A stretch of 64,000 nt of DNA from Enoplosus armatus (taxonomy: Eukaryota; Chordata; Actinopteri; Centrarchiformes; Enoplosidae). The position numbers were made by a program, and so were the translations under genes. The notes below the pieces were generated by a model. The model worked only from the letters and a program-made list of their open reading frames with translations, was not told where the DNA came from and made no database searches. Below are positions 1 through 12,125 of the stretch, piece by piece; position 1 is the stretch's first letter, and every line of letters starts with the position of its first letter. The stretch is from NCBI RefSeq assembly GCF_043641665.1, contig NC_092190.1:18778048-18842047 (forward strand). The letters are read 5' to 3'.

Positions 1-3000
1 TGTGACCAGGGGTAAGGTGGCGCCTGGTGGATCACTACGGGCTACAGTCACCTATACTCCTGCTGTGGTGGATACTGTCGCTGTCGAGTACTTATCTCTA
101 AAATGTAGAGGGGCACTCAACGAAACTCTGCTCAAACTCACTGGAAACTGTGTAGGTAGGGGATTGTTTTGCAATCTTTGAAAGACAGATAAATGCATAT
201 TCTTAAAAACTTTTTTTAAATGAAAAAAAGGAAGGGAATCTTTAACTCACAATCTAGAGTTATTTACATGTGTATTTTATTTTTCATTTTTGTAACTAGG
301 TCCCAATATTTCCTTGTCCTCCTCTGTGGTGGACTTTGGCTGTGTCAAGGAAGGAGGAGCAGTCGCACAGACGGTGGAGTTGGTTAATTCTTCGCCCGTT
401 GAGGCTATCTACCAATGGGATCTTGACTGTAGTGGGCACAGTGTGTTCAGCATCCATCCAGCAAGTGGCACTGTGCTCCCACATAGCCATATTACACTGA
501 AGGCAGTGTATAGGCCCACACAGCCTATTGCACACTACAGGAGAGTGACATGTCTCATACTGCAAAGGGTAGGAGCCAATAAGTAGCGCATGCACACTCA
601 CAGCACGCACACAAACATCATCAATACTCTTTCTCGCTCTATCTCCCTGCCTAATCTCCAATGTAGGACCCTACGTTCCTTGACCTGATTGGTACCTGTC
701 ACTCAGAGCTCCAGCAACCAGCCATACTGAAACCGGAACACTTGGTCCTGTACGAGCTCCACTGGTACCGCAGACAGAACCCGCCAGACACTCTAAGTGC
801 CATGCAGCAAGATCATAATGTTCACTTGGACCAAGAGGGAGTGCTCTGCCCCCTGGAGGAGGTAAAGTGCCAAAGACCACCTGAAAGGGCACAGTATAGG
901 TTTAGTATTGTCTGTCTGAGTCTTTCTCTGTGTTTTTTCTAGCAGACACGCCAGAGGCCAGACAGTGCTGGTGTTGTGTTGAGAACTCCCATGGAGGAAT
1001 ATTACCAATCCTGCTTGGGATGCGTGGACCCCCTCTCTTCCAGTTCTTCTTTACCGTCTCCACATGTATCTGTGTCTCCCAGTGAGCTACTGTTTAATCA
1101 CAAAATGCCCTCCTCTTTGTTGACTTCATCTACTTCCTCTCAGGCTGTGTCCATCACCAACCACACCAGGGGGAAACTCAGGTACTCTTGCATGGCTTTC
1201 TCACAATGACACTACATACATATTTTTTTTACATAAAACTTGACTAGAATATCTATTTTGTTGTTTTTCTTGCTCAATCTGATTTCTATTGCATCTGATT
1301 CTGCTCCAGCCTGGTGTGGACTGCTGCCCAAGACTCTCCGTTCTCTGTCTCTCCCTCATCATGTGACCTGGCTCCACTCAAGTCCACCTCTTTCAGGGTG
1401 ACCTTTGACCCCAAGCAGCTCAATACTCTGTATGGAGCGCAACTTGAGTGCTTTGCATACTATAAGGTAATGTTGTTGGATAATCTAACATCCAGTAAAA
1501 ACTCTATCACATCAAGTGATGGTGCCTTCTTTTTTCAATAAACGTCTCAAAAAATATGTCTGTGGAGTCGTATTCTCATTTGTCTCTTTTATCCTCGTCC
1601 TTTCTGGATGCTGCAGGACAATCACCACATAGAGGAGCGACTGCTGTGTCTGCCCTGGTGTGTGAAGGTCAGAGTCATAGGTCACTCCTTTCAGCCAGGC
1701 AAAGAGCATTTCATCCCAAGCTGCTCTCTGAAGCCTGCTCGAGTGGTGAGACGAGAAAGAACACAAATGTTACAGCCTATCTTTCTCTCTTTCTGACTCT
1801 GCCCTTTATCTACAGTTTTGCCATTCTCTCAGTAAACAGAAAATGATTAATCATTTTCTCTTAGAAGGTCTTATTAAAGAAAAACTTTCACCAGTAGTAG
1901 AAGTACATTGTAACTCTGGTAACTGTAATATCTTGTTCTTTCTAGGTGTTCCCACCTCTTAGTGTTGTTTCCTATCGGACAGCGCTCCTCCAGAATTGTG
2001 GAAACCTGCCCCTCACTTTCTGTCTGGACCACATCTCAAACCCTGCCATGGCAGAATCTGTGTCTGTAGTGCCGAGCTGTGGTTTGATCCAGCCTGGGAA
2101 TCGTCAAATCCTCACCCTCAGAACGACTCCTACAGAAGACAGTCCCAAGCAGGGGTTCAGTTTACAGCTTCAGCTCAATGCAGCCAAACACACAAAGGTA
2201 CTATATACACTACACAGGAACACAGAAGACAAAAGCTCACAGCACTGTTCTTGCAGCTTTGTCACTCTGTGTCCTTTAGGAACTGACAGTTGTCAATGTG
2301 GTGGAAAAGCTGCATGTGTCTCTGGAAGGAGACAGCAGTTTATATTTCCAGCCGACAGCGGTGGGCTCACAAACGCAGCGCTCACACTACATCAGGAACC
2401 TCAGCAGACTACCTCTACGGTTGGTTGGCATAATGGTTGTTATTCCAGTGCTGTACTTATGACATTTTTCAGTGTGTTGTTTGTAGTCTGGACTTATCCC
2501 TGCATCATTAATCTTGTCTCCAGCTGGCTTTCTGTGATTGTCCTTTATGATAGGTTCCAATGGAGCATTCCAGAGCCAGACCAGGAGCTTATCTTTGTTG
2601 AGCCAGATGCTGGTGACCTGCATCCCAATGAGAGCTCAGTGAGAGACTGAAAGAATTATACATACGTTTATGCAAGCAGAGGCCGTGCAACTGATGATTA
2701 AAATGACTGACTTTATTTACCTTTTTTACTTTCTGATTGGTTGACGTTACAGGTCCAGATATGGTCCTTCAGCCCACTGGCAGAGAAAACATACACACTC
2801 AAAGCCACTCTCACCTTCTGGCCAATCCAGACACCTGGATGTAACGAGTCTCACCTTACCCTTAAAGTGGTGGGAATGGGCTCCAAAGGCTTCATAGAGG
2901 TGTGACATTCATTGTGTGCATGTATTGGAACTGTTTGTCAGTTTTCAAGAAAATTCAAACGACTGTTGCACTCACCTTTTGAGCCTGAATTACTCTTGAA

Positions 3001-6000
3001 GTGAACCAAACGAAGCAGTGTGTGCATGTTTATTTCCTCCCCAGGCAGAGAGAGCGGTTCTGGATGTGGGGGAGACTCTGGTTGGAAGCTATCGGTCAAT
3101 TCAAGTTCCTCTCGTGAACAACAGCCCCTGTCCCGTCTCCTTTTGTCTCTCTGTACAGCAGACACTTCCAGATGATGGGCCTATTTGTGATCCAGAGACT
3201 GTGCCAAGTGGTATTCTATTATGTGGCCTTCTTTGTGGTCTTATGTTTTTATGGTTTTATGAATGAGCATGATATCCATCAGTTCTCTGTGACAGAGTAT
3301 TTGATTTTAGCATGTGCATTTGTTAGTAAGGTGAGGAATCCTCACTGTTGAGCCTATCCGGTCTGTAGACATAACAAAAAGACTGCTGACTGTGACTGAG
3401 ACAGTTGTTGAACTAGTATTGTAGCCTGAATATGTCCTGTTTGGCCCTTTTAGCCCTACAGCTGGACTGTGAGAGGGGAACCATTGCCTCACACTCCACA
3501 ATTCTGCTACGATCCACTGTCAGACCACATAGACGAGCCCAGTACCTGTGGACCATCAGCTACCAGACACTGAATGCCAGTGGTAGATAGAAAACACACT
3601 ATCACACACTACAAACCTAAATGTATTCTATTGTCTTTTATTACTTGATATTTACTGCTCTCTCCCTTTCTATATCTGTCTGTCTCTCCCCAGGGGTTGT
3701 GTCATCCCCTCCCCAGGCAGTGTGTGAAGTGCGAGCTAAGGGTGTGTTTCCCACCCTACAGGTGACTGATGCGTGCAGTGGTGGCAGTGTGGGCAGACTC
3801 AGCAAGGTGCATCTGTGGAAACTCTTCTCATTGGACAGCCTCAACGAGCACCTGCTGTCCAACCCCTCCCCTGCAGAACTCACTTATAGAACCCCCACCA
3901 GGCACAGGTTAGGGGCCGAATACACTAATACTCATATGTATATGAAAATGTAAACAATTAAAGACCATGATAGGTTATTAATAATTATATTATTATATAT
4001 TATAATGTATTTACATTATCAGGGTGTGGTGTGTGACTTCTCTTCCTGTTTCTAGTCTGCACTCTTGTCCTTCCATCTTCACCAAAGCCATGCTGGATTT
4101 TAACTTTAGTGCAGCCCCCCTGAACTCAGACCCCTCAACTTTTGTGTTGATGTTTCACAACCCTGGCTCCATCCCTGTAGACTGGTGAGTGAGAAGCAGA
4201 CTGTGGAGAATACAGTCAGTCCAAGTCAGAGATAATTGCAAATCTTTGATCTACTGATTTTTGGCCTTCTCTTCACTATTAGGACATTCTTGTTTCCAGA
4301 GGACCAGCAGATAGAGTTGGAGTACTGGGCCGAGACAGGAGAGTTCAGCAGCACTGAGCTGTACCAGATGAAGGTCAGGAATTTGAATATGTATATATGA
4401 ACTATGTGATTGAAATTGACAGAGATTCCGATATTTCAAAATATGACCTTTTTGATTCTTCAAAAAAAAGCTACACACACAAAGCACAAATATCTTCGTC
4501 TCACTGTCAGGTTCAGGACAATCATCTGTTCAGCATTTCTCCCCGTTCTGGAACTTTGCTCCCTGGCCAGCAGAGGGCAGTACGCTTCAGCTACAGGTCA
4601 GAGATTATTAAGGATGAGGCACAGAATGCTAAAACAGATAATTAACTTTTTAGTAAATGTATGTATTTAGTAAATTATTCTGGCACTAAAGGGAAATGTA
4701 TGCAAATTGTGTTTTTTTTTATTAGAATGGAGCTCTTATAGGCAACAGAATACACTGATCACATGATCCTGACATAATATAAACTTTGTCCTTCACAGCC
4801 ACGACTTTGCTGGGACAGATCGGTTTCCTGTTGTCTTTAAACTTTCTCATGGCAGAGAGATCTTGGTGAGGCAGAACTCCATACACATTTTCATGAGGCT
4901 CATATTTATTCAAATCGCACAGCACAAAAAGTTGCTTGACTATACCGGTAGAATAAAATTTGAATTACTGAATATTTCACAGTTCTTTCACTTCAGTAGT
5001 GCTATTCTAGTATTGTCTCTTTTATTTGATGTAAGTGCAGTAACCTAATATATCAAGTATATGAAGTATGGTGAACTCTTTATATTTGTTAGATATTTTA
5101 TGTTAACTTCATTTGCTTGTGTTATGGTTCTGTGTGCAGCTGAACTTTCAGGGGGTGACGGCGGAGAGAGACAGACCACATATCCACTTTGCCTCCAAGC
5201 GACATGTTTTCACTTCTGTAACTATTGGGGACTGTACTCCTCCGAGACAGGTGTGTGTTTCATTTCTCTAACATAAAGCCTATTAGGAGTGGCCTATTCA
5301 CATTCAGCTGAGATATATTGCACTCTAATTGATAATATAATATTGACCAATACAATCTGAAAATCTTTTGTAGTTTTCATACAAAGATAAAGTGATTTGT
5401 AATTCTGTTTGTCCTGCAGGTGTATGAACTCCACAATGGCGGTGCAGTGCCGGTCCATTATGAGGTGGACACGACTGCGTTGTCACAGCTGCGGAAGGAC
5501 AACTTTAACCATCCTGTGCTGTGCTGCCTCGATCCAGAGGGAGAGGTCCTACCTGGGAAGACGGCCATGCTGGAGTGGATCTTCTCTCCTTTGGAGGCTA
5601 AGATGTACCACGTAAGGACTGAGCCATACTCTGCCTGCTGTCTGCTGCCCTCTTACCACTGTCCCTTCAAAACTTTTATACAACTGGTTCGGGCAGCTTT
5701 TATTGTTTCTCTTCATTGTAGCATTATAATCAAACTCATAGAAATTTAGAAAAGCTGGAACAGAAACTGATGTTACTAAACAACAACAGAAGCTGGTATA
5801 CGTAGATACACAGATGAACAATTTAATGAGAATTCATATCTCTGTGATTTGATTTTGTGTATCACCAGATGGATATTCCTATCCACGTTCATGATGGGGA
5901 CTCCACGCTGGTGAGGTTTGAGGGATGTGGATTTAGTTCTCCAACACTTGGCTCCGTAAACCCATTTAACTGCAGTAATACAGAGGCATCTGAACCCTGT

Positions 6001-8405
6001 GTCCAGAGGCTGCCCTTCCCAGGACAGGTGAGAGCAGTTTTTGTCTTTTCAAATCAGATTTTGATTTGTTTTATTTCTGCTGAATACCAGCAGTCTTCTT
6101 GTCTTGGTGTCTGTGACTATTTGAGGCTGTATGCATTCATCTCAATGTGTGTGTGTGTGTTTGTAGGTGGTATTCCTGTCTGAGGACAGTGTCTCTCTAG
6201 GCGACATCCCTGTGGGCTCACGATCTTCAAGAATCTTCTTCCTGACCAATGTGTCCCACACAGACGCAGTTCACTACACATGGGACCTCCTCCAGCAGAG
6301 CACTCAGCAGGTACAGGAAGGTGTACATGTAGCCTAACCGTGTTGCGTCCACCATTTTGAGGAAGAAACAATCAGATCCTCCGTCTTTGTGTGAGGGAGG
6401 ATCTGCTTATAATATTTGTGCTGTCTGTCACAGACCAGGCGTATGTGGGTGTTTTGTGTTGTGTCAGGTGGTGCAGATCCATCCAGAGCGAGGTAGTCTG
6501 CATCCAGGGGAGAGTGCCCTTTGTGTCCTCACCTTCACTTCTACTGACTACCCCACTGGTTATCAGCTGGATGTCATCTGTCAGGTACCCCAGCAGCACT
6601 AGTGTATATGTAAAGCTGCATTAAGTGACATGAGGGTTCTGGTGAATTCAAGTCCAATATTCCATGACGTTTTAGTCGTTTGTAGTTTAGGTTTGACTGT
6701 TGTCTCTTCTCCAGGTTATTCAGGAAGCTGCACTGACTCAGTACCATGATGCTTTGCAGCGTTGGAAGGAAGAGAAAGAGAGACAGCATGTCGAATTCAC
6801 TATCACGGACAAAATTCTTACAGAGAGCCACGGAGTTCTGATAGATAAGGTCCTTCCTCAAATTCAAAGTCTATATACTATATTTTTGACAGTGTTGTAA
6901 CAGTCTTCTTCACCATGTTCATCCTTTGTCTTGTTACAGGAGCCTGTTGCAGCTCCAGTAAGAAAAGGACCACCACTCAGGCAATACAAGGTGGTCCCCA
7001 TTTGCTGTAAATATAAAGCCTTAAAGTCTTTATAAAGCATGGCTTCATCTTGACTGCGCTTTTATGTCTCTCTTTCTCTCCCGTCCAGACTCTTCCTCCT
7101 ATCTGTGCCAGCAGTAGTTGTGAAACAGTGGGCACTATATGTACCAAGCTAACAAGAGCTGAGCGGCGGGCACAGCGAGAAACAGCAAAAGTATGGAGGA
7201 GACCTGAACCCCCTAAACCTGCTCTGCTGCATCTGAGGGTTACAGCACGCTCCCATGGGCTTCTGGAGTACCTCACACACCGCCCTGGCCAGTTCATTGA
7301 GCACTATAGGTAAAGCATGACGCACCTTTTATATAAGAATGTCCTTTATACATGTGTTTCTACAAAAACGTAATAAGATTTACGCATCCAGAGGAGCCTG
7401 ATCATTCTGTATGTAGTAGCAGAAACATTTTACTGTCTCTGTGCTGTCTTCCTAAGATGCTTCCAGTCAGTCAAGCAGCAACCTGATACCACTTCTTTAA
7501 GCACATCCCTCCCTTCTGGGCTGCCTTCACCCACACATGGCCCAGAGAGAGACATCACCATGCACGCACTCACTACTCTGATCAGGTAACACTTACACAG
7601 ACACCCAGATACATGCAGTAAAGACTTACATTCAGAGATCCACTCTGACCTTTGCACTGGGTTAGATGGAATTTTAGGATTAACTTTTATGGAGATGGTT
7701 TGATTTACGTTAGGATAAGAGCATTGTAGCAAGAAATGGTATATTTGTGTGTTTTTATGAGTCTCTCTCCCTCTCTGCCTTCCAGGGGCATTCTTGATGA
7801 TCCAGCCTTCACCCAGTCTCTGATTACTTTGGCATCCAAGCCCATCACCTACCGGCTTCGAGAAACTAGTCCCTCTCACTACTCCTCATTTCCATCCTCC
7901 CCCCCCCCCCCCCCCTGTCCCACATCTTCTCACCCTACATCCCAACCTCAGCTTCTGTTGAGTGGGACAATGTGTGGACAGAGAGAACAGCACAACACAG
8001 TGGACAAAGAGGGGACTGCAGCATGTTCGGGAAACAGGCTTCAAACACAGAACACACTACACACTGAGCATGTCCCTGCTGACGTGAGTGAAGATGTTCT
8101 ACTAAACACCCTCCAGAACCTGATGATGGAAGCTGTCAGAGGAGAGCTTGTCCTTACAGCGCACCCCCGCACTGTCATCTTGCCACCTGCTTCTACCAGG
8201 TGAAGACACACATTGTACACACACACACACACACTCACTTACAGTAGCTCTGGCAGTGTTATCTCCTTCCTACATTTGTTGCATTAGTCAGAAATAAAAT
8301 GGTTTACATATTGTGTGTTCCATTTGAACCAGGAGAAGGTCCAGAGCCACGGCTGAGGAGGAGAGAGAACATTTGAAAAACAGAAATGAACCTGCAGGGA
8401 CTTAA
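1..8405 (+). CDS. cfap65: Cilia- and flagella-associated protein 65 (3' portion, 28 coding exons)
   Basis: This encodes the C-terminal 1464 residues of CFAP65 (CCDC108); the human protein is about 1900 residues, so the 5' exons lie left of the window. The family acts in the central apparatus of motile cilia and in sperm flagella. Exons read as 2-155, 300-568, 667-861, 943-1181, 1310-1466, 1617-1745, 1946-2197, 2280-2419, 2554-2638, 2753-2899, 3045-3210, 3454-3582, 3694-3907, 4056-4184, 4283-4373, 4511-4596, 4799-4865, 5140-5250, 5420-5611, 5869-6027, 6167-6310, 6468-6584, 6715-6849, 6940-6990, 7089-7309, 7457-7585, 7786-8199 and 8333-8405 (TAA). Every junction is GT-AG and keeps phase. Repeated beta-sandwich (ASH/MSP-like) modules show motifs such as FSIHPASGTVLP, FSISPRSGTLLPGQ and IHPERGSLHPGES. 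A charged helical stretch (RWKEEKERQ) follows near 6.77 kb, and the C-terminus is proline/serine-rich. Introns are short (81 to about 350 nt). Confidence 0.93.
7899..7915 (+). repeat. Coding poly-C tract (17 C) in cfap65
   Basis: A run of 17 C lies inside the penultimate coding exon of cfap65 and is read as consecutive prolines after SFPSS. The frame stays open on both sides, so the assembled length is the functional one. Such runs slip easily in replication and in sequencing. Confidence 0.95.
8217..8234. repeat. (AC)9 microsatellite
   Basis: A short AC tract lies in the last cfap65 intron, 18 nt downstream of the 8199 donor. Confidence 0.9.
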
Positions 8406-8456
8406 GTCTCACCGTGTACCCAACACCCCAGAGCTCTGACTCCCTCTACAGTTTTC

Positions 8457-8462
8457 ATTAAA
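8457..8462 (+). terminator. Putative cfap65 polyadenylation signal (ATTAAA)
   Basis: ATTAAA lies 52 nt after the cfap65 stop codon and is followed within about 45 nt by T-rich sequence. It is the nearest usable signal and implies a very short 3' UTR. Confidence 0.5.
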
Positions 8463-9589
8463 ATGCAACTTATTGCATTTCATATTACATTTGAGTGACA
8501 TTTATTTTTCTATCTTCACTTTGCCCTGAAACACGACTTGTAGCTCTCCTGTATCAGTCCATCCATACTTTTCCCTCCTCCATTCCAGCTGCTTTATTCA
8601 TGCGTCTCTCTTTCCTATTCTTTGCAGCCTCCTTCCTCAAAGACTCCTCCATATACATTTTTTAAAATTATGTTTCGTTTGTATTTCAATTTTACCAAAT
8701 GTTTTGGTAAATGAAGAGATTCCAACTTATTAGAATCCTATGGTTTGACACTTGTATAAGCATCCAAAAACTTCATCAGTTGATTGGTTTGAATGGCACT
8801 CTAATAAGAAACATGGAAACTTCACATTTAAAATTTGCAATTCTATTACGTGACATCTGAGGCAGTATCACACTGCATGTAAGATTAACAATTATGTATG
8901 CTTGAGGATACAAAACAGTATATTTAAATGCTGACTTTGTCGTTCACCAATAGTATTACAAATAACCATTTACTTTTTGCATATCAGGTTTAGTTCTGTC
9001 TCATTCTTTAACCTCAGGCCTTGGTTCCATTTTTCACAGTGTTGCTATGTCTGTTTGATAAAATAAATAGCAATAGCAGTCACTAACAATAAGGGTAATG
9101 GTACAGTAGGGGAACATCTTCATAGCTGTTATTCACTGTAAGGCAAAGGACAAAGGTTGAAGCCACAACATGGTGCAAGTCAACATTTACACATTATATT
9201 TTATATTCAAATTAATCAGGCAAATGATCAGTATTATGTTTTACACACATGGCCAGGGAAGTAGTCTTTCAGTTGCTAAGACTAACCCTCTGTAGCAGCT
9301 GCCTTTTTCAGAGTGGTGTGATTTCATTCATCTTCATCTTTTTAAAAATCTTCTAACAAAGAAAGATTACCCACATCTAGACAGTTTTGATAACCGATGC
9401 CTTGGTTTTAAATTGACATTTCTTTTACTTTGATGCTCACAACAAAGCACGTCGTTTCATAGAATGACAAAAAACTAAGGGATGATGGGGACAAACACAA
9501 ATGCCAGAATGTCACTCACATATTCATTTTACAGTGACTTCAGTTAGAGTATACCTGGGTTATTGGGCACTTACAGGCCTGTGAAATGT

Positions 9590-9595
9590 TTTATT
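9590..9595 (-). terminator. Putative fastkd3 polyadenylation signal (AATAAA on minus)
   Basis: Plus-strand TTTATT reads AATAAA on the minus strand, about 240 nt beyond the fastkd3 stop codon. It is a canonical signal at a plausible distance, but the cleavage site cannot be seen from sequence alone. Confidence 0.45.
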
Positions 9596-9832
9596 CTGGC
9601 TGATTTCCGGACAGTCACATTAGTATTCTCCCATTGGGATGTGTATGTGCTAAAGTTGAATATCACAGAGGAAACTGCTGTCACACCATGTATCTTCTTC
9701 ATATTGCACAAACCAAGAGTGCATCAGCTAAAAGTCCATACAATTCATTGGAAGGTTGGTTGATTTGTAACATAAAGGATCAACCAATAAAAGTCACTGA
9801 GGAATCTTTGGTTGAACTTCAGGTGACTGAGG

Positions 9833-12086
9833 TCAGTGACTGAACTTGAAGATGGTGGGAAAGATCTTGTTGTGAAGATACTGGACCTGTTCCTCCCGAG
9901 TTCTCAGCTTCTCAAATTCAAAGTACGGGATCTGGAAGAGAAAAGGAGCAGAGATCTTAGATTTTATTATATTTACTTATAGAGGAGCTCATTAAAAACT
10001 ATAACACAGCTCCAACAAATATAAATGCAAGTTAGCTGAAACATACTGGACTGTTAAACTTCAGGTTAGCTGCAAATTAGCAAAGCTGTGGTGCCTAAAT
10101 GCAATGATCCAGTTTTATAACGAAGAAGTGCACAACCTTTTACAATGTCTTTGTGGGAATTATTTTGTCTTACACATTTTATCAAGCATACCTGCACCAA
10201 CTCGTAGCCCATCCTACGGAGGTGTCTCCTTTTAGTGGCTTCCTTCCCCAGCAGATGCTGTGTGTTGCCGCAGAAACGGTTTTGACCATCCAAACACAGT
10301 GCCATCCTACACGTGGACAAGACATGAAGGAGAAGCTCAAATTATCACTGAAGAATAGGTGCAAATGTCATGTCATCACTTGCTACTCTAAACAGGCCAG
10401 GGTTTATTCACTTTCATTTGGTCCGAAGTGTAAATGATTGGTGTGTCTATCTGATATTTATATTCATGCATCTTTGGATAGAAAATGTAACTGCACCTTC
10501 TGTAAGTGTGTTCCCACTGTGACAGAGGCAGAACGTATCCCTTCTCATCCAGGCATATTTCCACATCTGGAAAGAAAAGTGAAACAAAACCACATGAGTG
10601 TGAGTACAGCAGGAGTAAAACGGTGCTATGAAACACATGGAGTTTAGGTTAGCCACTGACTAAATGAGCAACATGGTTGATTTTGAAGGCATACACATAA
10701 AACGTTCCAACAATATGTTCATGATACTGATGTTGTGTACCTTAACCTTTGGTTCAGTGATATTCCCCCATTTTGATCGTATAATTGTGTATATTTGTAT
10801 GCTTATTGCTTACCTATAGTGTATCCACTGTGCGTAAAGATTCTGGTGGAGTAAAACTTCCCACCGAGCAGCTGTGTAAGTGGACCTTTGACCTCTTTGT
10901 ACAAGAGACTCTCCATAGGTGTCTCGAAGGCCTGGTCCACAGAGGAAAACCTCTTCACGTGGAGGAAGTAGGGCAGTCTGGGACCCTGATGAGGAATACA
11001 TTCAGGACAACTTATTACCGTTATCAATCATTTTTCTGTAAGCAAAATGAAAAATACAATGCTTATGCTTGATTTGATTCTGGCACTATCTAAACGTCAA
11101 AAACTCCAAACCGTATGAAGTTGTGTGATGCTCACCCAGTAGTAAGCGCACTCTAATGAGGTGGAGAGATGGAGCTGTGTCAGCTGTCCTAGTGCATTCT
11201 TGTCCAACTGGCCCCCCTGTGCTGTAGGACAGACAAGGACAGCTTACATCACAGATGTTACATAGCCTGTTACATATCCCTTACATACACTGAAATGTAG
11301 TACATCCACGTGCTGAAAACGAGGTTTTAACATTGAGGTCACATTGCCGAGAATGTCAACAAAAACTGAACATTATAAACTTTGCAAAGGCAGAATTTAT
11401 TGTGTGACGCAAAGGACACAACACAGTGTGACACTATTCAACTTTACTATGCGTGTATCCTTTCTGAATCCTCCTCACCCGATGAATGGGCAGTGAGACT
11501 CTCTTTACCAGTGAGCAGCCTTATGCATACCTTGCAGCCTCTGCAGGAAGTACGGGCTGAAGACTTTGGACATGTAGTTGAGTGGGAAGCGTTCCAGGTG
11601 GATGCAGGCGTGCAACACCTCTATCAGGGAGCGAGGCTGGAACTGGGAAAACCTTGTCGACAGAATGCTCTCCAGCTTCTTAAACATCTGACTGGAGCAC
11701 TGAGGACGAAAGGATAGATTCATTAGAACAGACTAGTACTGTAGTACACTGTGGTATGGGTACTTGAACTTCAAGAAATAATCTGATATTTTGGAAAAGG
11801 GGTAATAAAAGATGAGGATGCATATCTTCCAATATTGAAACATGCTTTATACAATGTTGTAATATAATGCATTACAACATTATAAACAGCCCCCACCTGT
11901 GGCAGGTAGTTGAGTCTCCCCATGGCAACAATCTGTTTGGCTATCTGAAGGGTGGTGTGCCTCTCAGCATGGCACACAAAGTTCTCTGCCGCGGCCTCGA
12001 AGATTGGCTCAGAGCGGCACCTCATTTGCAGACAGTACTCCATGACGGTGCTGATCAGCTCCGGATCACACTTTCCCAGCCTCCCT

Positions 12087-12125
<39 letters not shown>

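Larger units (their letters stand above)
8406..9832. other. Convergent intergenic interval, cfap65-fastkd3
   Basis: This 1.4 kb AT-rich interval separates the stop codons of two convergent genes. I see the two 3' UTRs with candidate polyadenylation signals and no further coding sequence. Short ORFs at 9563-9843 have no recognisable features. Confidence 0.7.

Noticed and set aside
1946..2650. 234-residue single ORF in cfap65
   Set aside because: It reads through introns; only 1946-2197 of it is an exon in this frame, with clear donors and acceptors on either side.
1..8405. mir-375 near cfap65
   Set aside because: In mammals this microRNA lies next to CFAP65, but I found no match to its mature sequence in this window; it may lie left of it.
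11382..11717. 111-residue plus ORF
   Set aside because: Antisense to fastkd3 coding exon 4, which has conserved family sequence and proper splice sites on the minus strand.
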